Source: Stenotrophomonas maltophilia | GTDB lineage: Bacteria > Pseudomonadota > Gammaproteobacteria > Xanthomonadales > Xanthomonadaceae | DNA: 64,000 nt | Direction of reading: 5' to 3' | Assembly (NCBI RefSeq): GCF_023518235.1 | Contig: NZ_CP090423.1 | Coordinates: 3,285,001-3,349,000, forward strand | Shown here: piece by piece, positions 19,263-28,448 of the stretch | Layout of the letters: the number at the start of each line of letters is the position of its first letter | Position numbering within the stretch: the stretch's first letter is position 1 | Position numbers and translations under genes: made by a program | The notes under the pieces: model-generated | What the model was told of the DNA's origin: nothing | What the model saw: only the letters and a program-made list of their open reading frames with translations | Databases searched by the model: none

Positions 19263-20612
19263 ATGAATGATCTGACCCGTACCGAGACCATCGTCGCCAT
19301 TGCCAGCGCGCCCGGCGCCGGCGGCGTCGGCCTGCTGCGCCTGTCCGGCCCGCGCGCTGCCGCCATCGCCAACGCTCTGGGGGCACCTGCACTGCGCCCG
19401 CGTCACGCGCAATATGCGCGCCTGCGCGATGCCGATGGCGAGGTGATCGACGACGGCATCGTGCTGTGGTTCCCGGCACCGAACAGCTTCACCGGCGAGG
19501 AAGTGGTGGAACTGCAGGGCCACGGCAGCCCGGTGCTGCTGCAGCAGCTGGTCGCGCGCTGCATCGCGCTGGGCGCGCGCCAGGCGCGGCCGGGTGAGTT
19601 CAGCGAGCGGGCCTTCCTCAACGGCAAGCTCGACCTGGCCCAGGCCGAGGCCATCGCCGATCTGATCGCCGCGGGCGACAACCGCGCCGCGCGCGCTGCA
19701 CGGCGTTCGCTGGATGGCGTGTTCTCGCGCCGTATCGCGGCAGTGGTCGAACAGCTGGTGCTGCTGCGCATCCACGTGGAAGCGGCCATCGACTTCGCCG
19801 ACGAACCACTGGATACCCTCGGTGGTGCGCAGGTGCGGCGCGGGCTGGAGCAGGCGCGTGGCGACCTGGCCCTGCTGCGTCGCGATGCCGAGCGCGGCCG
19901 CCGCCTGCGCGATGGCCTGCATGCGGTGCTGATCGGCCCGCCCAATGCCGGCAAGAGTTCACTGCTGAACGCACTGGCCGGCAGCGAGCGTGCCATCGTC
20001 ACCGACATCGCCGGCACCACCCGCGACACCCTGCGCGAGACCATCCGTCTGGACGGGTTGGAGCTGACCCTGGTCGACACTGCCGGCCTGCGCGACGGCG
20101 GCGACGCCATCGAACGCGAAGGGATGCGCCGCGCCCATGTGGAAATCGAGCGCACCGACCTGGCGCTGATCGTGCTGGACGCGCGCGATCCCGTCGCCGG
20201 TGAAGCGGCGCTGGGGCAGGCCGTGGCCGACGTGCCGCACAAGGTCTACATCCACAACAAGTCGGATCTGCTGGACGTGTTGCCGACGCTGGATGACCCG
20301 GACCGCGTATTCGTTTCGGCCGCCACCGGCGCCGGCCTGGAGAACCTGCACGCGCGCCTGCGCAGCATCGCCTCGGCCGGGGCCGGCGAGCAGGTGGACG
20401 GTGAATTTTCCGCGCGCACGCGCCATGTCGATGCGATCGAACGCGCGCAGGAACATGCGCGGCGCGCCGATGCCGAGCTGGCCCATGAGCATCTGGAACT
20501 GGCCGCCGAAGAGCTGCGGCTGGCGCATGACGCGCTGGGCGAGATCACCGGACAGATGAGTGCCGACGACCTGCTGGGCCGGATCTTCTCCAGCTTCTGC
20601 ATCGGCAAGTAA
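19263..20612 (+). CDS. mnmE: tRNA uridine-5-carboxymethylaminomethyl modification GTPase MnmE (TrmE/ThdF)
   Basis: With MnmG, MnmE modifies the wobble uridine of several tRNAs. The 449-aa protein has the N-terminal tetrahydrofolate-binding domain (1-120), a helical domain, and an inserted G domain with Walker [10 protein letters not shown] (about 223-231), DTAG and NKSD (about 335). It ends in the family's conserved C-terminal CIGK. It starts 3 bp after the deacetylase-caspase gene, so the two probably share a transcript. A perfect SMAG inverted pair follows. Full length. Confidence 0.98.
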   Translation: MNDLTRTETIVAIASAPGAGGVGLLRLSGPRAAAIANALGAPALRPRHAQYARLRDADGEVIDDGIVLWFPAPNSFTGEEVVELQGHGSPVLLQQLVARCIALGARQARPGEFSERAFLNGKLDLAQAEAIADLIAAGDNRAARAARRSLDGVFSRRIAAVVEQLVLLRIHVEAAIDFADEPLDTLGGAQVRRGLEQARGDLALLRRDAERGRRLRDGLHAVLIGPPNAGKSSLLNALAGSERAIVTDIAGTTRDTLRETIRLDGLELTLVDTAGLRDGGDAIEREGMRRAHVEIERTDLALIVLDARDPVAGEAALGQAVADVPHKVYIHNKSDLLDVLPTLDDPDRVFVSAATGAGLENLHARLRSIASAGAGEQVDGEFSARTRHVDAIERAQEHARRADAELAHEHLELAAEELRLAHDALGEITGQMSADDLLGRIFSSFCIGK

Positions 20613-20614
20613 CT

Positions 20615-20674
20615 GTAGAGCCGAGCCCATGCTCGGCTGTTCTACCGCTCAGCCGAGCATGGGCTCGGCTCTAC
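20615..20674. repeat. SMAG repeat dimer with perfect 24-bp arms
   Basis: The arms at 20615-20638 and 20651-20674 are exact inverse complements, begin GTAGAGCCGAGCCCATGCTC, and flank a 12-base loop. The first arm starts only 2 bp after the mnmE stop, so the mnmE mRNA would end in a very stable stem. Confidence 0.87.
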
Positions 20675-20749
20675 AGGTGCAGGCTTCCCCCACCTGTCAT
20701 ATTGCCGCCGCATACTGACGCCCATCACATACCGATTGGGGAAGTCGCA

Positions 20750-21862
20750 GTGAAGTCGTGGGGTTGTGCGTTGCTGTTGTCGCTGGCCGTGGCACCATCG
20801 GTGGCCATGAGTGCTGAATCCTCCACCCCGTCCTCCAAGGCGTCGGTCTATGGGCACCGCGGTGCCAGTGCGCTGCTGCCCGAGCACACCCTGGCCTCGT
20901 ACGCGCAGGCGATTGCCGATGGCGCCGACTACATCGAACCGGACCTGGTGATGACCAAGGACGGGGTGATGGTGGCCCGCCACGAGAACGAGATCGGTGG
21001 CACCACCGATGTGGCCGAGCACAAGGAATTCGCCAAGCGCCGGACCACCCGGATCATTGATGGCCAGAAGGTGGAAGGCTGGTTCACCGAAGACTTCACC
21101 CTGGCCGAGCTGAAGACCCTGTACGCGCGCGAGCGCCTGCCGGAGCTGCGCAGCACCGCCTACGACGGCCAGTTCCGCATCGCCAGCCTGGATGAGATCC
21201 TGGCCTTCCTGGTACAGCAGGCCGGCCGCGCCAACCGCGGCATCGGCCTGGTGCCGGAGATCAAGCACCCGACCTACTTCCAGTCCATCGGACTGCCGAT
21301 GGAAGACGCGCTGTTGGCCGCGCTGCGCGGCAACGCATATACCAACGTCGGCCCGGTCACGATCCAGTCGTTCGAGACCGCCAACCTGCGCTACCTGCGC
21401 GGCAAGATCGGGCGCGGCAGCAACATCCGCCTGCTGCAGCTGCTGTGGAAGGGCGATACCCAGCCTGCCGACATCGCCAAGGCTGGCGGCACGCTGACCT
21501 ACGCGCAGATGATGACCCCGGCTGGCCTGAAGGACATCGCCACCTATGCCGATGGCATCGGCCCGGAGCTGCGTTCGATCATTCCGCTTGATGCCCAGGG
21601 TGCGCTGGGGGCGCCGACCTCGCTGGTAGGTGATGCGCACGCCGCCGGCCTGATGGTGATCCCGTACACGTTCCGCCCGGAGAACCACTTCCAGGCCAGC
21701 AACCTGCGCAAGGGCGCCGACAGCGCGCGCAATGCCGAGGGGTCGATCGCCGAGATGCGCGCCTATCTGGCCACGGGCATCGATGCGTTCTTCACCGATG
21801 ACCCGGCGCTGGGCCGGCAGGCGGTGGATGGCATGGGTGCGGCGGGGAATGCGGCGGATTGA
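20750..21862 (+). CDS. Glycerophosphodiester phosphodiesterase (GlpQ-like), exported
   Basis: This enzyme hydrolyses glycerophosphodiesters from phospholipid breakdown to glycerol-3-phosphate and an alcohol. It has a signal peptide (KSWGCALLLSLAVAPSVAMS), then the GDPD barrel beginning YGHRGASALLPEHTLASY with catalytic HRG...E. EPDLVMTKDGVMVARHE carries the metal-binding E/D and second histidine, and VPEIKHP supplies another metal-binding glutamate. I choose the GTG at 20750, preceded by TTGGGGAAG, because it places the signal peptide at the N-terminus; an in-frame TTG at 20702 would bury it. The protein is 370 aa, of the periplasmic GlpQ size class. It is isolated between SMAG repeats. Confidence 0.92.
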   Translation: MKSWGCALLLSLAVAPSVAMSAESSTPSSKASVYGHRGASALLPEHTLASYAQAIADGADYIEPDLVMTKDGVMVARHENEIGGTTDVAEHKEFAKRRTTRIIDGQKVEGWFTEDFTLAELKTLYARERLPELRSTAYDGQFRIASLDEILAFLVQQAGRANRGIGLVPEIKHPTYFQSIGLPMEDALLAALRGNAYTNVGPVTIQSFETANLRYLRGKIGRGSNIRLLQLLWKGDTQPADIAKAGGTLTYAQMMTPAGLKDIATYADGIGPELRSIIPLDAQGALGAPTSLVGDAHAAGLMVIPYTFRPENHFQASNLRKGADSARNAEGSIAEMRAYLATGIDAFFTDDPALGRQAVDGMGAAGNAAD

Positions 21863-21885
21863 CCCGCGCTGGTCCGCGTGCTCCG

Positions 21886-21942
21886 GTAGTTGCCAACCTC
21901 GGTTGGCCTGCAGCAGGAGCGCCGACCAAGGTCGGCCACTAC
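21886..21942. repeat. SMAG repeat dimer
   Basis: GTAGTTGCCAACCTCGGTTGGC (from 21886) is paired with an inverted unit ending in ccactac at 21942. It lies between the convergent glycerophosphodiesterase and rhomboid genes, where it may help end both transcripts. Confidence 0.8.
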
Positions 21943-21979
21943 CGGGTCATGAAGATGCCGGGTGGGGTCTGAGCCCCGA

Positions 21980-22750
21980 TCAACCGCGCGGCTCGTCCGG
22001 GCGGCGGAACGGAATCACCACGTAGTCCTGGCCCTCGCGCGGCTGCCACAGCACCGGCACACGCTGCGGTGACGGCGGCTCCAGCTCGTCGTCGGCCAGT
22101 GGCTCGATTGATTCTTCCTCATCTTCCCAGCTGTAGCGCTGGCGCGGCGGCAGCGGGTCGGCGTTGCGGAACAGCAGCGCGGCGATGATGCCAGCGAAGG
22201 CGCCGCCCATGTGCGACTGCCAGGACACGCCGTCGGCATGCGGCAGGATGGTCATCAGCATGCCGCCGTAGAACAGCATGCCGATCAGGCCGGTGGCGAT
22301 GGCCGCGCGGTCGCGGCGCAGCAGGCCCAGGCTGGCCAGCAGGAACATCAGGCCGTGAGTGACGCCACTGGCGCCCAGGTGCACGCTGCCGGGGTTGCCC
22401 AGCATCCACGCGCCAACACCCGAGCCCAGCCACAGCAGGGGCAGGGCGCGCACGGTGGCCTTCGGGTAGACGCTGCCGGCCAGGGTGCCCAGGATCAGGA
22501 TCGCGATGCTGTTGGCCGCGATGTGCTCGACCGAGGCATGCAGCAGCGGGCCTCCGATCAGGCCGAGCAGGCCCTTGGCTTCCAGCGGCGCCACCGCCCA
22601 GGGGCGCCAGTCAAACGTGCCCTGCAGGGCGAACACGACCACCAGCACCAGCACGGCGGCCAGGCTGACGTTGAACGCCCGCAGGATGCGCGAGCGGTCA
22701 TTGCGGGGGGCCGGCGCATCGCCAGCGGGCAGGGGCGCGTTGTTGTCCAT
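21980..22750 (-). CDS. Rhomboid family intramembrane serine protease
   Basis: This is a 256-aa inner-membrane protein with about six helices. The rhomboid catalytic serine is in GASGVTHG (about residues 126-133), and the partner histidine is in the later helix QSHMGGAFAGI. An early HIAANS segment fits the conserved helix-2 histidine/asparagine position. The C-terminal 55 residues are a soluble acidic tail (DEEESIEPLADDELEPP). Rhomboids cleave membrane-spanning substrates near their helix boundary. The substrate is unknown, and nothing in the neighbourhood reveals it. Confidence 0.88.
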   Translation of the reverse strand: MDNNAPLPAGDAPAPRNDRSRILRAFNVSLAAVLVLVVVFALQGTFDWRPWAVAPLEAKGLLGLIGGPLLHASVEHIAANSIAILILGTLAGSVYPKATVRALPLLWLGSGVGAWMLGNPGSVHLGASGVTHGLMFLLASLGLLRRDRAAIATGLIGMLFYGGMLMTILPHADGVSWQSHMGGAFAGIIAALLFRNADPLPPRQRYSWEDEEESIEPLADDELEPPSPQRVPVLWQPREGQDYVVIPFRRPDEPRG

Positions 22751-22809
22751 ACCTCAAGCAATGGCGGTGGCCGGCGCGAAACCAAGGCCACCGCTGCGGG
22801 AGAGTGGGT

Positions 22810-22838
22810 GCGGCCGACGGGACAATCCCGCCGGCCGC
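22810..22838 (-). terminator. Hairpin after the terC gene
   Basis: Thirteen-base arms (22810-22822 and 22826-22838) pair with a single mismatch around a 3-base loop, 20 bp past the terC stop. No proper T-run follows, so it is a terminator-like structure rather than a textbook one. Confidence 0.45.
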
Positions 22839-22857
22839 GTCTTCCCGCCGGTCAGGT

Positions 22858-23820
22858 TCAGGCGTGGCCCGAGCCTTCCTTCGGCGGGTACTTCAGGCTC
22901 AGCACCACGGTGGCGGCGATGATCACCGCGACCACGCCCAGCGACACCGGGGTCGGGATCTTGAACAGGTCGATGATCATCATCTTGATGCCGATGAAGC
23001 CCAGCACCAGCGCCAGGCCGTACGGCAGCAGGTGGAAGCGGTCGGCCATGCCGGCCAGCAGGAAGAACATCGCGCGCAGGCCCAGCACCGCGAACACATT
23101 GGAGGTGAGCACGATGAACGGGTCGGTGGTGATCGCGAAGATCGCCGGGATGCTGTCCACCGCGAAGATCACGTCGGTGACCGCGATCAGGATCAGCACC
23201 GCGAACAGCGGGGTGAACCAGCGCACGCCATCACGGGTCACGCTCAGTGCGTTGCCTTCATAGTTCGGCAGCAGGCGCAGGTGCTTGCGCATCCAGCGCA
23301 GGGCCGGGTTGCTCTCGAGATCCGGCTCCTGGCCGGCGGCGAACCACATCTTCCAGCCGGTGAACAGCAGGAAGGCACCGAACACGTAGAGCAGCCAATG
23401 GAACTGGCTGATCAGCACGCTGCCGGCGAAGATCATGATCGTACGCAGCACGATCGCACCCAGGATGCCGATGATCAGCACCTTCTGGCGCTGCTCCTCC
23501 GGCACCGCGAAGTAGCTCATGATCATCAGGAAGACAAAGATGTTGTCCACCGCCAGCGCCTTCTCGACCAGGTAGCCGGTCAGGAACTCCAGGCCGACCT
23601 TGTTGGCCACCACCTGGCCGGCGGTCTCATTGAGGTAGTACCAGAGGCCGGCGTTGAACAGCAGGGCCAGCGCGACCCAGCCGATGGACCACCACAGGGC
23701 CTCCTTGAAGGTGACCTTGTGCGGTCCACCATGGCGCATCAATACGAGGTCGACCAGCAGGGCGATGACCACCACCGCTGCGAAGCCGCCCCACAACCAC
23801 ACGTTACCGATCGTCTGCAT
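22858..23820 (-). CDS. TerC/Alx family membrane protein, probable manganese exporter
   Basis: This is a 320-aa integral membrane protein with about nine helices. It carries the TerC motifs EKALAVDNIFVF and FAVDSIPAIFAI, whose acidic residues sit inside membrane helices and probably bind metal. E. coli Alx, a relative, exports Mn2+ and is controlled by a yybP-ykoY riboswitch. Here the same RNA motif precedes the gene, strongly supporting the manganese role. I start at the ATG at 23820 (MQTIGNVWLWGGFAAVV); the open frame continues upstream through the riboswitch, which is not coding. The ribosome-binding site is weak. Confidence 0.9.
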   Translation of the reverse strand: MQTIGNVWLWGGFAAVVVIALLVDLVLMRHGGPHKVTFKEALWWSIGWVALALLFNAGLWYYLNETAGQVVANKVGLEFLTGYLVEKALAVDNIFVFLMIMSYFAVPEEQRQKVLIIGILGAIVLRTIMIFAGSVLISQFHWLLYVFGAFLLFTGWKMWFAAGQEPDLESNPALRWMRKHLRLLPNYEGNALSVTRDGVRWFTPLFAVLILIAVTDVIFAVDSIPAIFAITTDPFIVLTSNVFAVLGLRAMFFLLAGMADRFHLLPYGLALVLGFIGIKMMIIDLFKIPTPVSLGVVAVIIAATVVLSLKYPPKEGSGHA

Positions 23821-23904
23821 TGGGAATGTCCGTTGGAAAAGTGAATGCCAGGCCGGACGGCGAGGATCTGCAACGGAGGATCGGGAGGGGATCCAGGGAC
23901 AGAG

Positions 23905-24016
23905 CTTCGCCAGTACGGCGAAGGTCTCGCTCGCAGTTCCAATGGCTGGAACTGCCGTTGCACCGGAGCCTGCGGGCTCGAATTGACGGCGACAACGTCT
24001 GGGAGCTACTCCCCTT
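23905..24016 (-). ncRNA. yybP-ykoY manganese riboswitch
   Basis: On the minus strand, 85-196 bases upstream of the terC start, the conserved yybP-ykoY features appear in order: AAGGGGAGTAGC near the 5' end (24016-24005), then GTCGCCGTCAATTC. A variable stem and GGTGCAACGG follow, then the tail GCGAGCGAGACCTTCGCC (23934-23917). A hairpin TTCGCC/GGCGAA at 23906-23922 closes it. This family binds Mn2+ and switches on Mn exporters. The expression platform probably acts on translation or termination between 23905 and 23821; I see no clear terminator. Confidence 0.82.
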
Positions 24017-24067
24017 CTGGCGCCGATTCTGCCGCCTGCCCGGGCTGCCGTCAAATGCCCCGCTCTG

Positions 24068-24174
24068 GTAGATGCCAACCTTGGCTGGCATGCCGGCCCG
24101 GACCCTCGTAGCGTCGAGCCTGCTTGACTGAACGGGACTGTTCAGCAACGCCGGTCGAGCAAGCTCGACTCTAC
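24068..24174. repeat. SMAG repeats: one monomer and one dimer
   Basis: A monomer starts GTAGATGCCAACCTTGGCTG at 24068. A dimer follows, from GTAGCGTCGAGC at 24108 to the inverse unit ending CTAC at 24174. They fill the space between the riboswitch and rlmI, so the divergent promoters of terC and rlmI must lie within or beside the repeats. Confidence 0.8.
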
Positions 24175-24202
24175 GAAAGCGCCCCCCGGCTACAATAGGT
24201 GG

Positions 24203-25372
24203 ATGAATACCCCCCTTCCGATTGTCCGCCTCAAGAACGCGTGGCGTTCCAGCCACCCGTGGATCTTCCAGAAACTGGTCGAGAAGCCGACCGTCCGGCC
24301 CAAGCCCGGTTCCATCGTCGACGTGGTCGGCATCGAGGGCGAGTTCATCGGCCGCGGGTTCTACAACGGGCATTCGCGCATTGCCGTGCGCATCCTTGAA
24401 ACCGATCAGCATGTGCCGGTCGATGCTGGCTGGTTCTCGCGCAAGATCGCCCAGGCGGTGTCGCTGCGCCGTGAGGTGCTCAAGCTCGACGCGGTGTCCG
24501 ACGCCTGGCGTGTGGTGCACAGCGAAGGCGACGGCCTGTCCGGCCTGGTGGTCGACCGTTACGGCGACCTGGTGGTGGTCGAATTCTTCGCCGCCGGCAT
24601 GTTCCGCCACCGCGAGTGGATCTACGACGCCCTGCGCGAACAGTTCCCGGGCTGCCGTTTCCACAGCTTCGCCGACGAACATGTGCAGAAGCAGGAAAGC
24701 TTCGACTTCCACGGCAACACCACCACCGAAGCGGCGGTGATCACCGAGTACGGCATCAAGTTCCGCGCCGACCCGGCCGGCGCGCACAAGACCGGCTTCT
24801 TCGCCGACCAGCGCGAAAACCGGCAGTGGCTGAGCCAGCAGGTGGAAGGCAAGAGCGTGCTGGACCTGTGCTGCAACACCGGCGGTTTCGCCGTGTATGC
24901 CGCTGCGCGTGGAGCCACCGAAGTGGTTGGCATCGACATCGATGAGGACGTCATCCAGATCGCCAAGGGCAATTCGCGCCTGAACAACGTGCGCCCGAAG
25001 TTCGTGCAGTCCGACATCTTCCCGTGGCTGCGCGATGCCGCCAACCGCGGCGAGCAGTACGACGTGGTGATCCTGGACCCGGCGAAGATGACCCGCGACC
25101 GCGACCAGGTGATCACCGCGCTGAAGAAGTACCTGGACATGAACAAGCTGGCGCTGGGCGTGGTCAAGCCCGGTGGCCTGTTCGCCACGTTCTCCTGCAC
25201 CGGCCTGGTGGCCGAGGATCAGTTCCTCGACATGCTGCGCCGCGCGGCCTACTTCTCCGGCCGCACGATCCAGATCCTGAAGGTGGCCGGCGCCGGTCCG
25301 GACCATCCGTTCATGGCCCATGTGCAGGAATCGCGCTACCTGAAGGCCGTGTTCTGCCGCGTGGTCGATTGA
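24203..25372 (+). CDS. rlmI: Class I SAM-dependent rRNA methyltransferase (RlmI family)
   Basis: RlmI methylates cytidine 1962 of 23S rRNA in E. coli. The 389-aa protein has an N-terminal PUA RNA-binding domain (about 1-75), a linker domain, and a Rossmann methyltransferase domain. The SAM site is LDLCCNTGGFAVYAA (about 217-231), the acidic loop is VVGIDIDED, motif IV is LDPAK, and the later catalytic segment is FSCTG. Start ATG at 24203. It is a single-gene unit flanked by SMAG repeats. Substrate specificity is inferred from family resemblance. Confidence 0.92.
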   Translation: MNTPLPIVRLKNAWRSSHPWIFQKLVEKPTVRPKPGSIVDVVGIEGEFIGRGFYNGHSRIAVRILETDQHVPVDAGWFSRKIAQAVSLRREVLKLDAVSDAWRVVHSEGDGLSGLVVDRYGDLVVVEFFAAGMFRHREWIYDALREQFPGCRFHSFADEHVQKQESFDFHGNTTTEAAVITEYGIKFRADPAGAHKTGFFADQRENRQWLSQQVEGKSVLDLCCNTGGFAVYAAARGATEVVGIDIDEDVIQIAKGNSRLNNVRPKFVQSDIFPWLRDAANRGEQYDVVILDPAKMTRDRDQVITALKKYLDMNKLALGVVKPGGLFATFSCTGLVAEDQFLDMLRRAAYFSGRTIQILKVAGAGPDHPFMAHVQESRYLKAVFCRVVD

Positions 25373-25384
25373 ACGCGTGACGCT

Positions 25385-25455
25385 GTAGAGCCGAGCCCAC
25401 GCTCGGCTGATCTGCCTGACAGCCTCAAGATCCGCCGGGCGTGGCCCGGCGCTAC
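25385..25455. repeat. Two SMAG monomers after rlmI
   Basis: GTAGAGCCGAGCCCACGCTC (25385-25408) is followed by an unrelated-arm inverted unit, gccgggcgtggcccggcgctac (25434-25455). Each folds on itself, and the two belong to different SMAG subtypes. Confidence 0.75.
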
Positions 25456-25510
25456 CCAATGCGCGGGCGCAGCGTTATGGTCGGGCTCTTCCCAAAGCCG
25501 GTAAGAGCCC

Positions 25511-26752
25511 ATGCCTTCGTTGCGCCGTCTGTCCGTCGTGCTTGCCCTGGCGCTGTGCGCGCCGCTGTCAGCCCATGCCATCGAATTCAGCGCGCAGGAA
25601 CTGGCGCGAGCAAAGACCCTGCAGCAGCGTCTGGTCACCCTCGACAGCCATCTGGATACGCCGGCCAACTTCGGCCGCAGCGGCTTTGACATCGAACAGC
25701 GCCACGACCGCAACGCGCTGTCACAGGTGGATTACCCGCGCATGGTCGAAGGCGCGCTGGACGGCGGCTTCTGGGCGATCTACACCGACCAGGGCGACCG
25801 CAGCGCCGCTGCACATCTGGCCGAACGTGACCACGGCCTGCAGCGGTTGATGCAGATCCGCGAAATGTTGGCGGCCCATCCCGGGCGTTTCGCGCTGGCG
25901 TTGACCGCCGATGACGCGGCGCGGATCAAGGCTTCCGGCAAGCGCGTGGTCTACATCAGCATGGAAAACGCCAGCCCGCTGGTGGCCGACCCGAGCCTGC
26001 TCTCGTTCTACCACCGCGCCGGCCTCCGCCTGCTCAGCACCGTGCACTTCGCCAACAACGAGTTCGCCGATTCGGCCACCGACCCCAAGGGTGCGGAATG
26101 GAAAGGCCTGAGCCCGGCCGGCAAGGAACTGGTGCGGCAGGCGGTGAAGCTGGGCATCGTCATCGACCAGTCGCATGCCTCGGATGCGGTGTTCGATGAC
26201 CTGCTGGCGATGATGCCGGTGCCGTTCGTGCTCTCGCACAGTTCGGCCAAGGCGGTCTACGACCACCCGCGCAACCTCGATGATGCACGCCTGCGCAAGC
26301 TGGCCAAGGCCGGTGGCGTGATCCAGGTCAATGCCTATGGCGGTTATCTGATCGACACCGCCAAGACGCCCGAGCGCAAGCTGGCCGAGGAAGCGCTGAG
26401 CAAGCAACTGGGCGGCTGGGAAGGGATGGGCATCGAGCAGGGTGTCGCGCTGCTCAAGGCCGAGCAGGCGCTGGACCACGAGCACCCGGTGCGCCACGCC
26501 AGCCTGGACGACTTCTTCGCCCACTTCGAGCACATTCTCAAGGTGGTCGGCCCCGAACACGTGGGCATCGGCCTGGACTGGGACGGCGGCGGCGGCCTGA
26601 GCGATCTGCCTGATGTCAGCCAGCTGCCGAAGATCACCGCCTGGCTGCTGCGCAAGGGCTACACCGAGCAGCAGATTGCCGGCATCTGGGGCGGCAACCT
26701 GCTGCGGGTGATGCGCCAGGCGCAGGACTACGCGGCAACGCAGGGCGGCTGA
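25511..26752 (+). CDS. Membrane dipeptidase (peptidase M19 family), exported
   Basis: This is a zinc-dependent dipeptidase of the renal dipeptidase family. A signal peptide of about 24 residues (cleavage near SAHA-IE) sends it to the periplasm. The metal-binding HxD-type motif appears in LDSHLDTPANF, the bridging glutamate in YISMENASPL, and later metal-binding or active-site histidines in DQSHASD and LSHSSAKAVYD. The family cleaves L-D and L-L dipeptides and may recycle peptidoglycan or dietary peptides. At 413 aa it is full length. It is flanked by SMAG elements and shows no operon partner. Confidence 0.93.
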   Translation: MPSLRRLSVVLALALCAPLSAHAIEFSAQELARAKTLQQRLVTLDSHLDTPANFGRSGFDIEQRHDRNALSQVDYPRMVEGALDGGFWAIYTDQGDRSAAAHLAERDHGLQRLMQIREMLAAHPGRFALALTADDAARIKASGKRVVYISMENASPLVADPSLLSFYHRAGLRLLSTVHFANNEFADSATDPKGAEWKGLSPAGKELVRQAVKLGIVIDQSHASDAVFDDLLAMMPVPFVLSHSSAKAVYDHPRNLDDARLRKLAKAGGVIQVNAYGGYLIDTAKTPERKLAEEALSKQLGGWEGMGIEQGVALLKAEQALDHEHPVRHASLDDFFAHFEHILKVVGPEHVGIGLDWDGGGGLSDLPDVSQLPKITAWLLRKGYTEQQIAGIWGGNLLRVMRQAQDYAATQGG

Positions 26753-26765
26753 GCGCCCTGAGGAA

Positions 26766-26849
26766 ATGCCGGCCAGCGGCCGGCACTACCCGTGATGCCA
26801 AAGCAGGATGGCTGAGCGCCCTGCGGTAGTGCCGGCCGCTGGCCGGCAT
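26766..26849. repeat. SMAG repeat pair, tail to tail
   Basis: A unit atgccggccagcggccggca ending ctac at 26789 and a unit starting GTAGTGCCGGCCGCTGGCCG at 26826-26849 point away from each other across 36 bp. They lie between convergent genes (the dipeptidase and the permease). Confidence 0.82.
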
Positions 26850-26863
26850 ACCCGGTGATGCGT

Positions 26864-28291
26864 TTACTTCGCGATCAACGCATTGCGGCGGCTGTACAGG
26901 AAGTACAGCACCAGGCCGACCAGGTTCCACAGCAGGAAGTACAGCTGGGTGCTGTGCGGCAGGCTGATGAACAGGTAGATGCAGCCCAGCGCGGCCAGCG
27001 GGCCGACCACGAAGGCCAGCGGCGTACGGAAGGTACGCTCGCGGTTCGGCTCGCGCAGGCGCAGCACCACCAGGCAGATGCCCACCGCAGTGAACGCGGC
27101 CAGGGTACCGGCGTTGGCCAGCGCGGCGATCTCGTCCAGGCGCGCCACACCGGCCAGCGCCGACACCACCACTGCGGTGAACAGCGTGGTCGCCACCGGC
27201 GTGCCGGTGCGTGCGTTGACCTTGGACAGGCCACGCGGCAGCAGGCCGTCGCGGCTCATCACGAAGAAGATGCGGCTCTGGCCGTACAGGAAGGCCAGCA
27301 GCACCGTCGGCAGCGCGATGATCGCGATCACGCCGATCACCATCGCCGCAGTCGGATGGCCCAGCTGGCGCATGATCAGCGCCAGCGGCTCGGCGCTGTG
27401 GCCGAACACGGCGTAGCTCATCGCACCCACGGCGGCCAGCGCCACCAGCACGTAGACGATGGTGCAGCCGATCATCGAACCGATGATGCCGATCGACAGG
27501 TCGCGGCCCGGGTTCTTGGTTTCCTCGGCGGCGGTCGAAATCGCATCGAAGCCGTAGAAGGCGAAGAAGATGATCGCCGCCGCCGCCATCACGCCGTGTT
27601 CGACGCCATCAGGGCCGATCGACTTGGCAAAGCCATAGGGCATGAACGGCTGCAGGTTGGCGCTGTCGAACGCCGGCAGTGCCACGGCCACGAAGATCGC
27701 CAGCGCGATCAGTTTGAACACCACCAGGATGGCGTTGAGGGTGGCGCTTTCCTTGGTGCCGGCCATCAGCATGCCGGCCACCAGCCAGGTGATGACGATC
27801 GCCGGCAGGTTGATCATGCCGCCTTCCACGTGCGGGCCGGCCGCAAGCCAGGCCGGCAGGTGCACGTTCCAGCCGAACTGGGTGTGCACCCATTCGAGGA
27901 ATCCGACGAAGTAGCCCGACCAGCCCACGGCCACCGTACTCACCACCAGCGAGTACTCCAGGATCAGGCTCCAGCCCACCACCCAGGCGAACACCTCGCC
28001 CAGCGCGCTGTAACTGTAGGTATAGGCACTGCCGGCAGCCGGCATCATCGTCGACAGCTCGGCGTAGGACAGCGCCGCGCAGGCGCAGACCGCGCCGGCG
28101 ATGGCAAAGGAGATCAGCACCGCCGGGCCGGCCAGGTTGGCACCGACGCCGATCAGCGTGTAGATGCCGGTGCCGACGATGGCACCGATGCCCAGCGCGA
28201 TCAGGTGCGGCCAGCTGAGCGTGGGAACCAGGCGCCTGCCGGCTTCATGGACGGTGACGGAATCTAGGGACTTGCGCCGGAGCAGGGACAT
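26864..28291 (-). CDS. APC-superfamily amino acid permease
   Basis: This is a 475-aa inner-membrane transporter with about 12 helices. The APC signature GIGAIVGTGIYTLIG is in helix 1 (about 35-49), and the later FYGFDAISTAAEETKNPGRD segment is typical of the cationic amino acid transporter (CAT)-like branch, which moves amino acids such as arginine, lysine or ornithine. I start at MSLLRRKSLDSVTVHEAG (28291); the open frame extends 70 codons upstream but that part is not membrane-like. The actual substrate cannot be read from sequence. Confidence 0.92.
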   Translation of the reverse strand: MSLLRRKSLDSVTVHEAGRRLVPTLSWPHLIALGIGAIVGTGIYTLIGVGANLAGPAVLISFAIAGAVCACAALSYAELSTMMPAAGSAYTYSYSALGEVFAWVVGWSLILEYSLVVSTVAVGWSGYFVGFLEWVHTQFGWNVHLPAWLAAGPHVEGGMINLPAIVITWLVAGMLMAGTKESATLNAILVVFKLIALAIFVAVALPAFDSANLQPFMPYGFAKSIGPDGVEHGVMAAAAIIFFAFYGFDAISTAAEETKNPGRDLSIGIIGSMIGCTIVYVLVALAAVGAMSYAVFGHSAEPLALIMRQLGHPTAAMVIGVIAIIALPTVLLAFLYGQSRIFFVMSRDGLLPRGLSKVNARTGTPVATTLFTAVVVSALAGVARLDEIAALANAGTLAAFTAVGICLVVLRLREPNRERTFRTPLAFVVGPLAALGCIYLFISLPHSTQLYFLLWNLVGLVLYFLYSRRNALIAK

Positions 28292-28448
28292 GCAGGCCTC
28301 GGAAGGGGTGACTGAGAACGACAAGTCCCCGAGTGTGACCGAACGCAGCGCAGCATTGCCACTGACGGGGGTCATGCCCGACCCGTCGCGCGCTGTACCG
28401 CGAGCAGTCTGCCGGAATCGGCATAAAGGGCCGTCGGCCGGTGCTGCG

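Noticed and set aside
19769..19782. Possible parS site in mnmE (catccacgtggaag)
   Set aside because: It has three mismatches to the 14-bp core, including both ends. It is coding sequence and far weaker than the sites near recF and dnaN.
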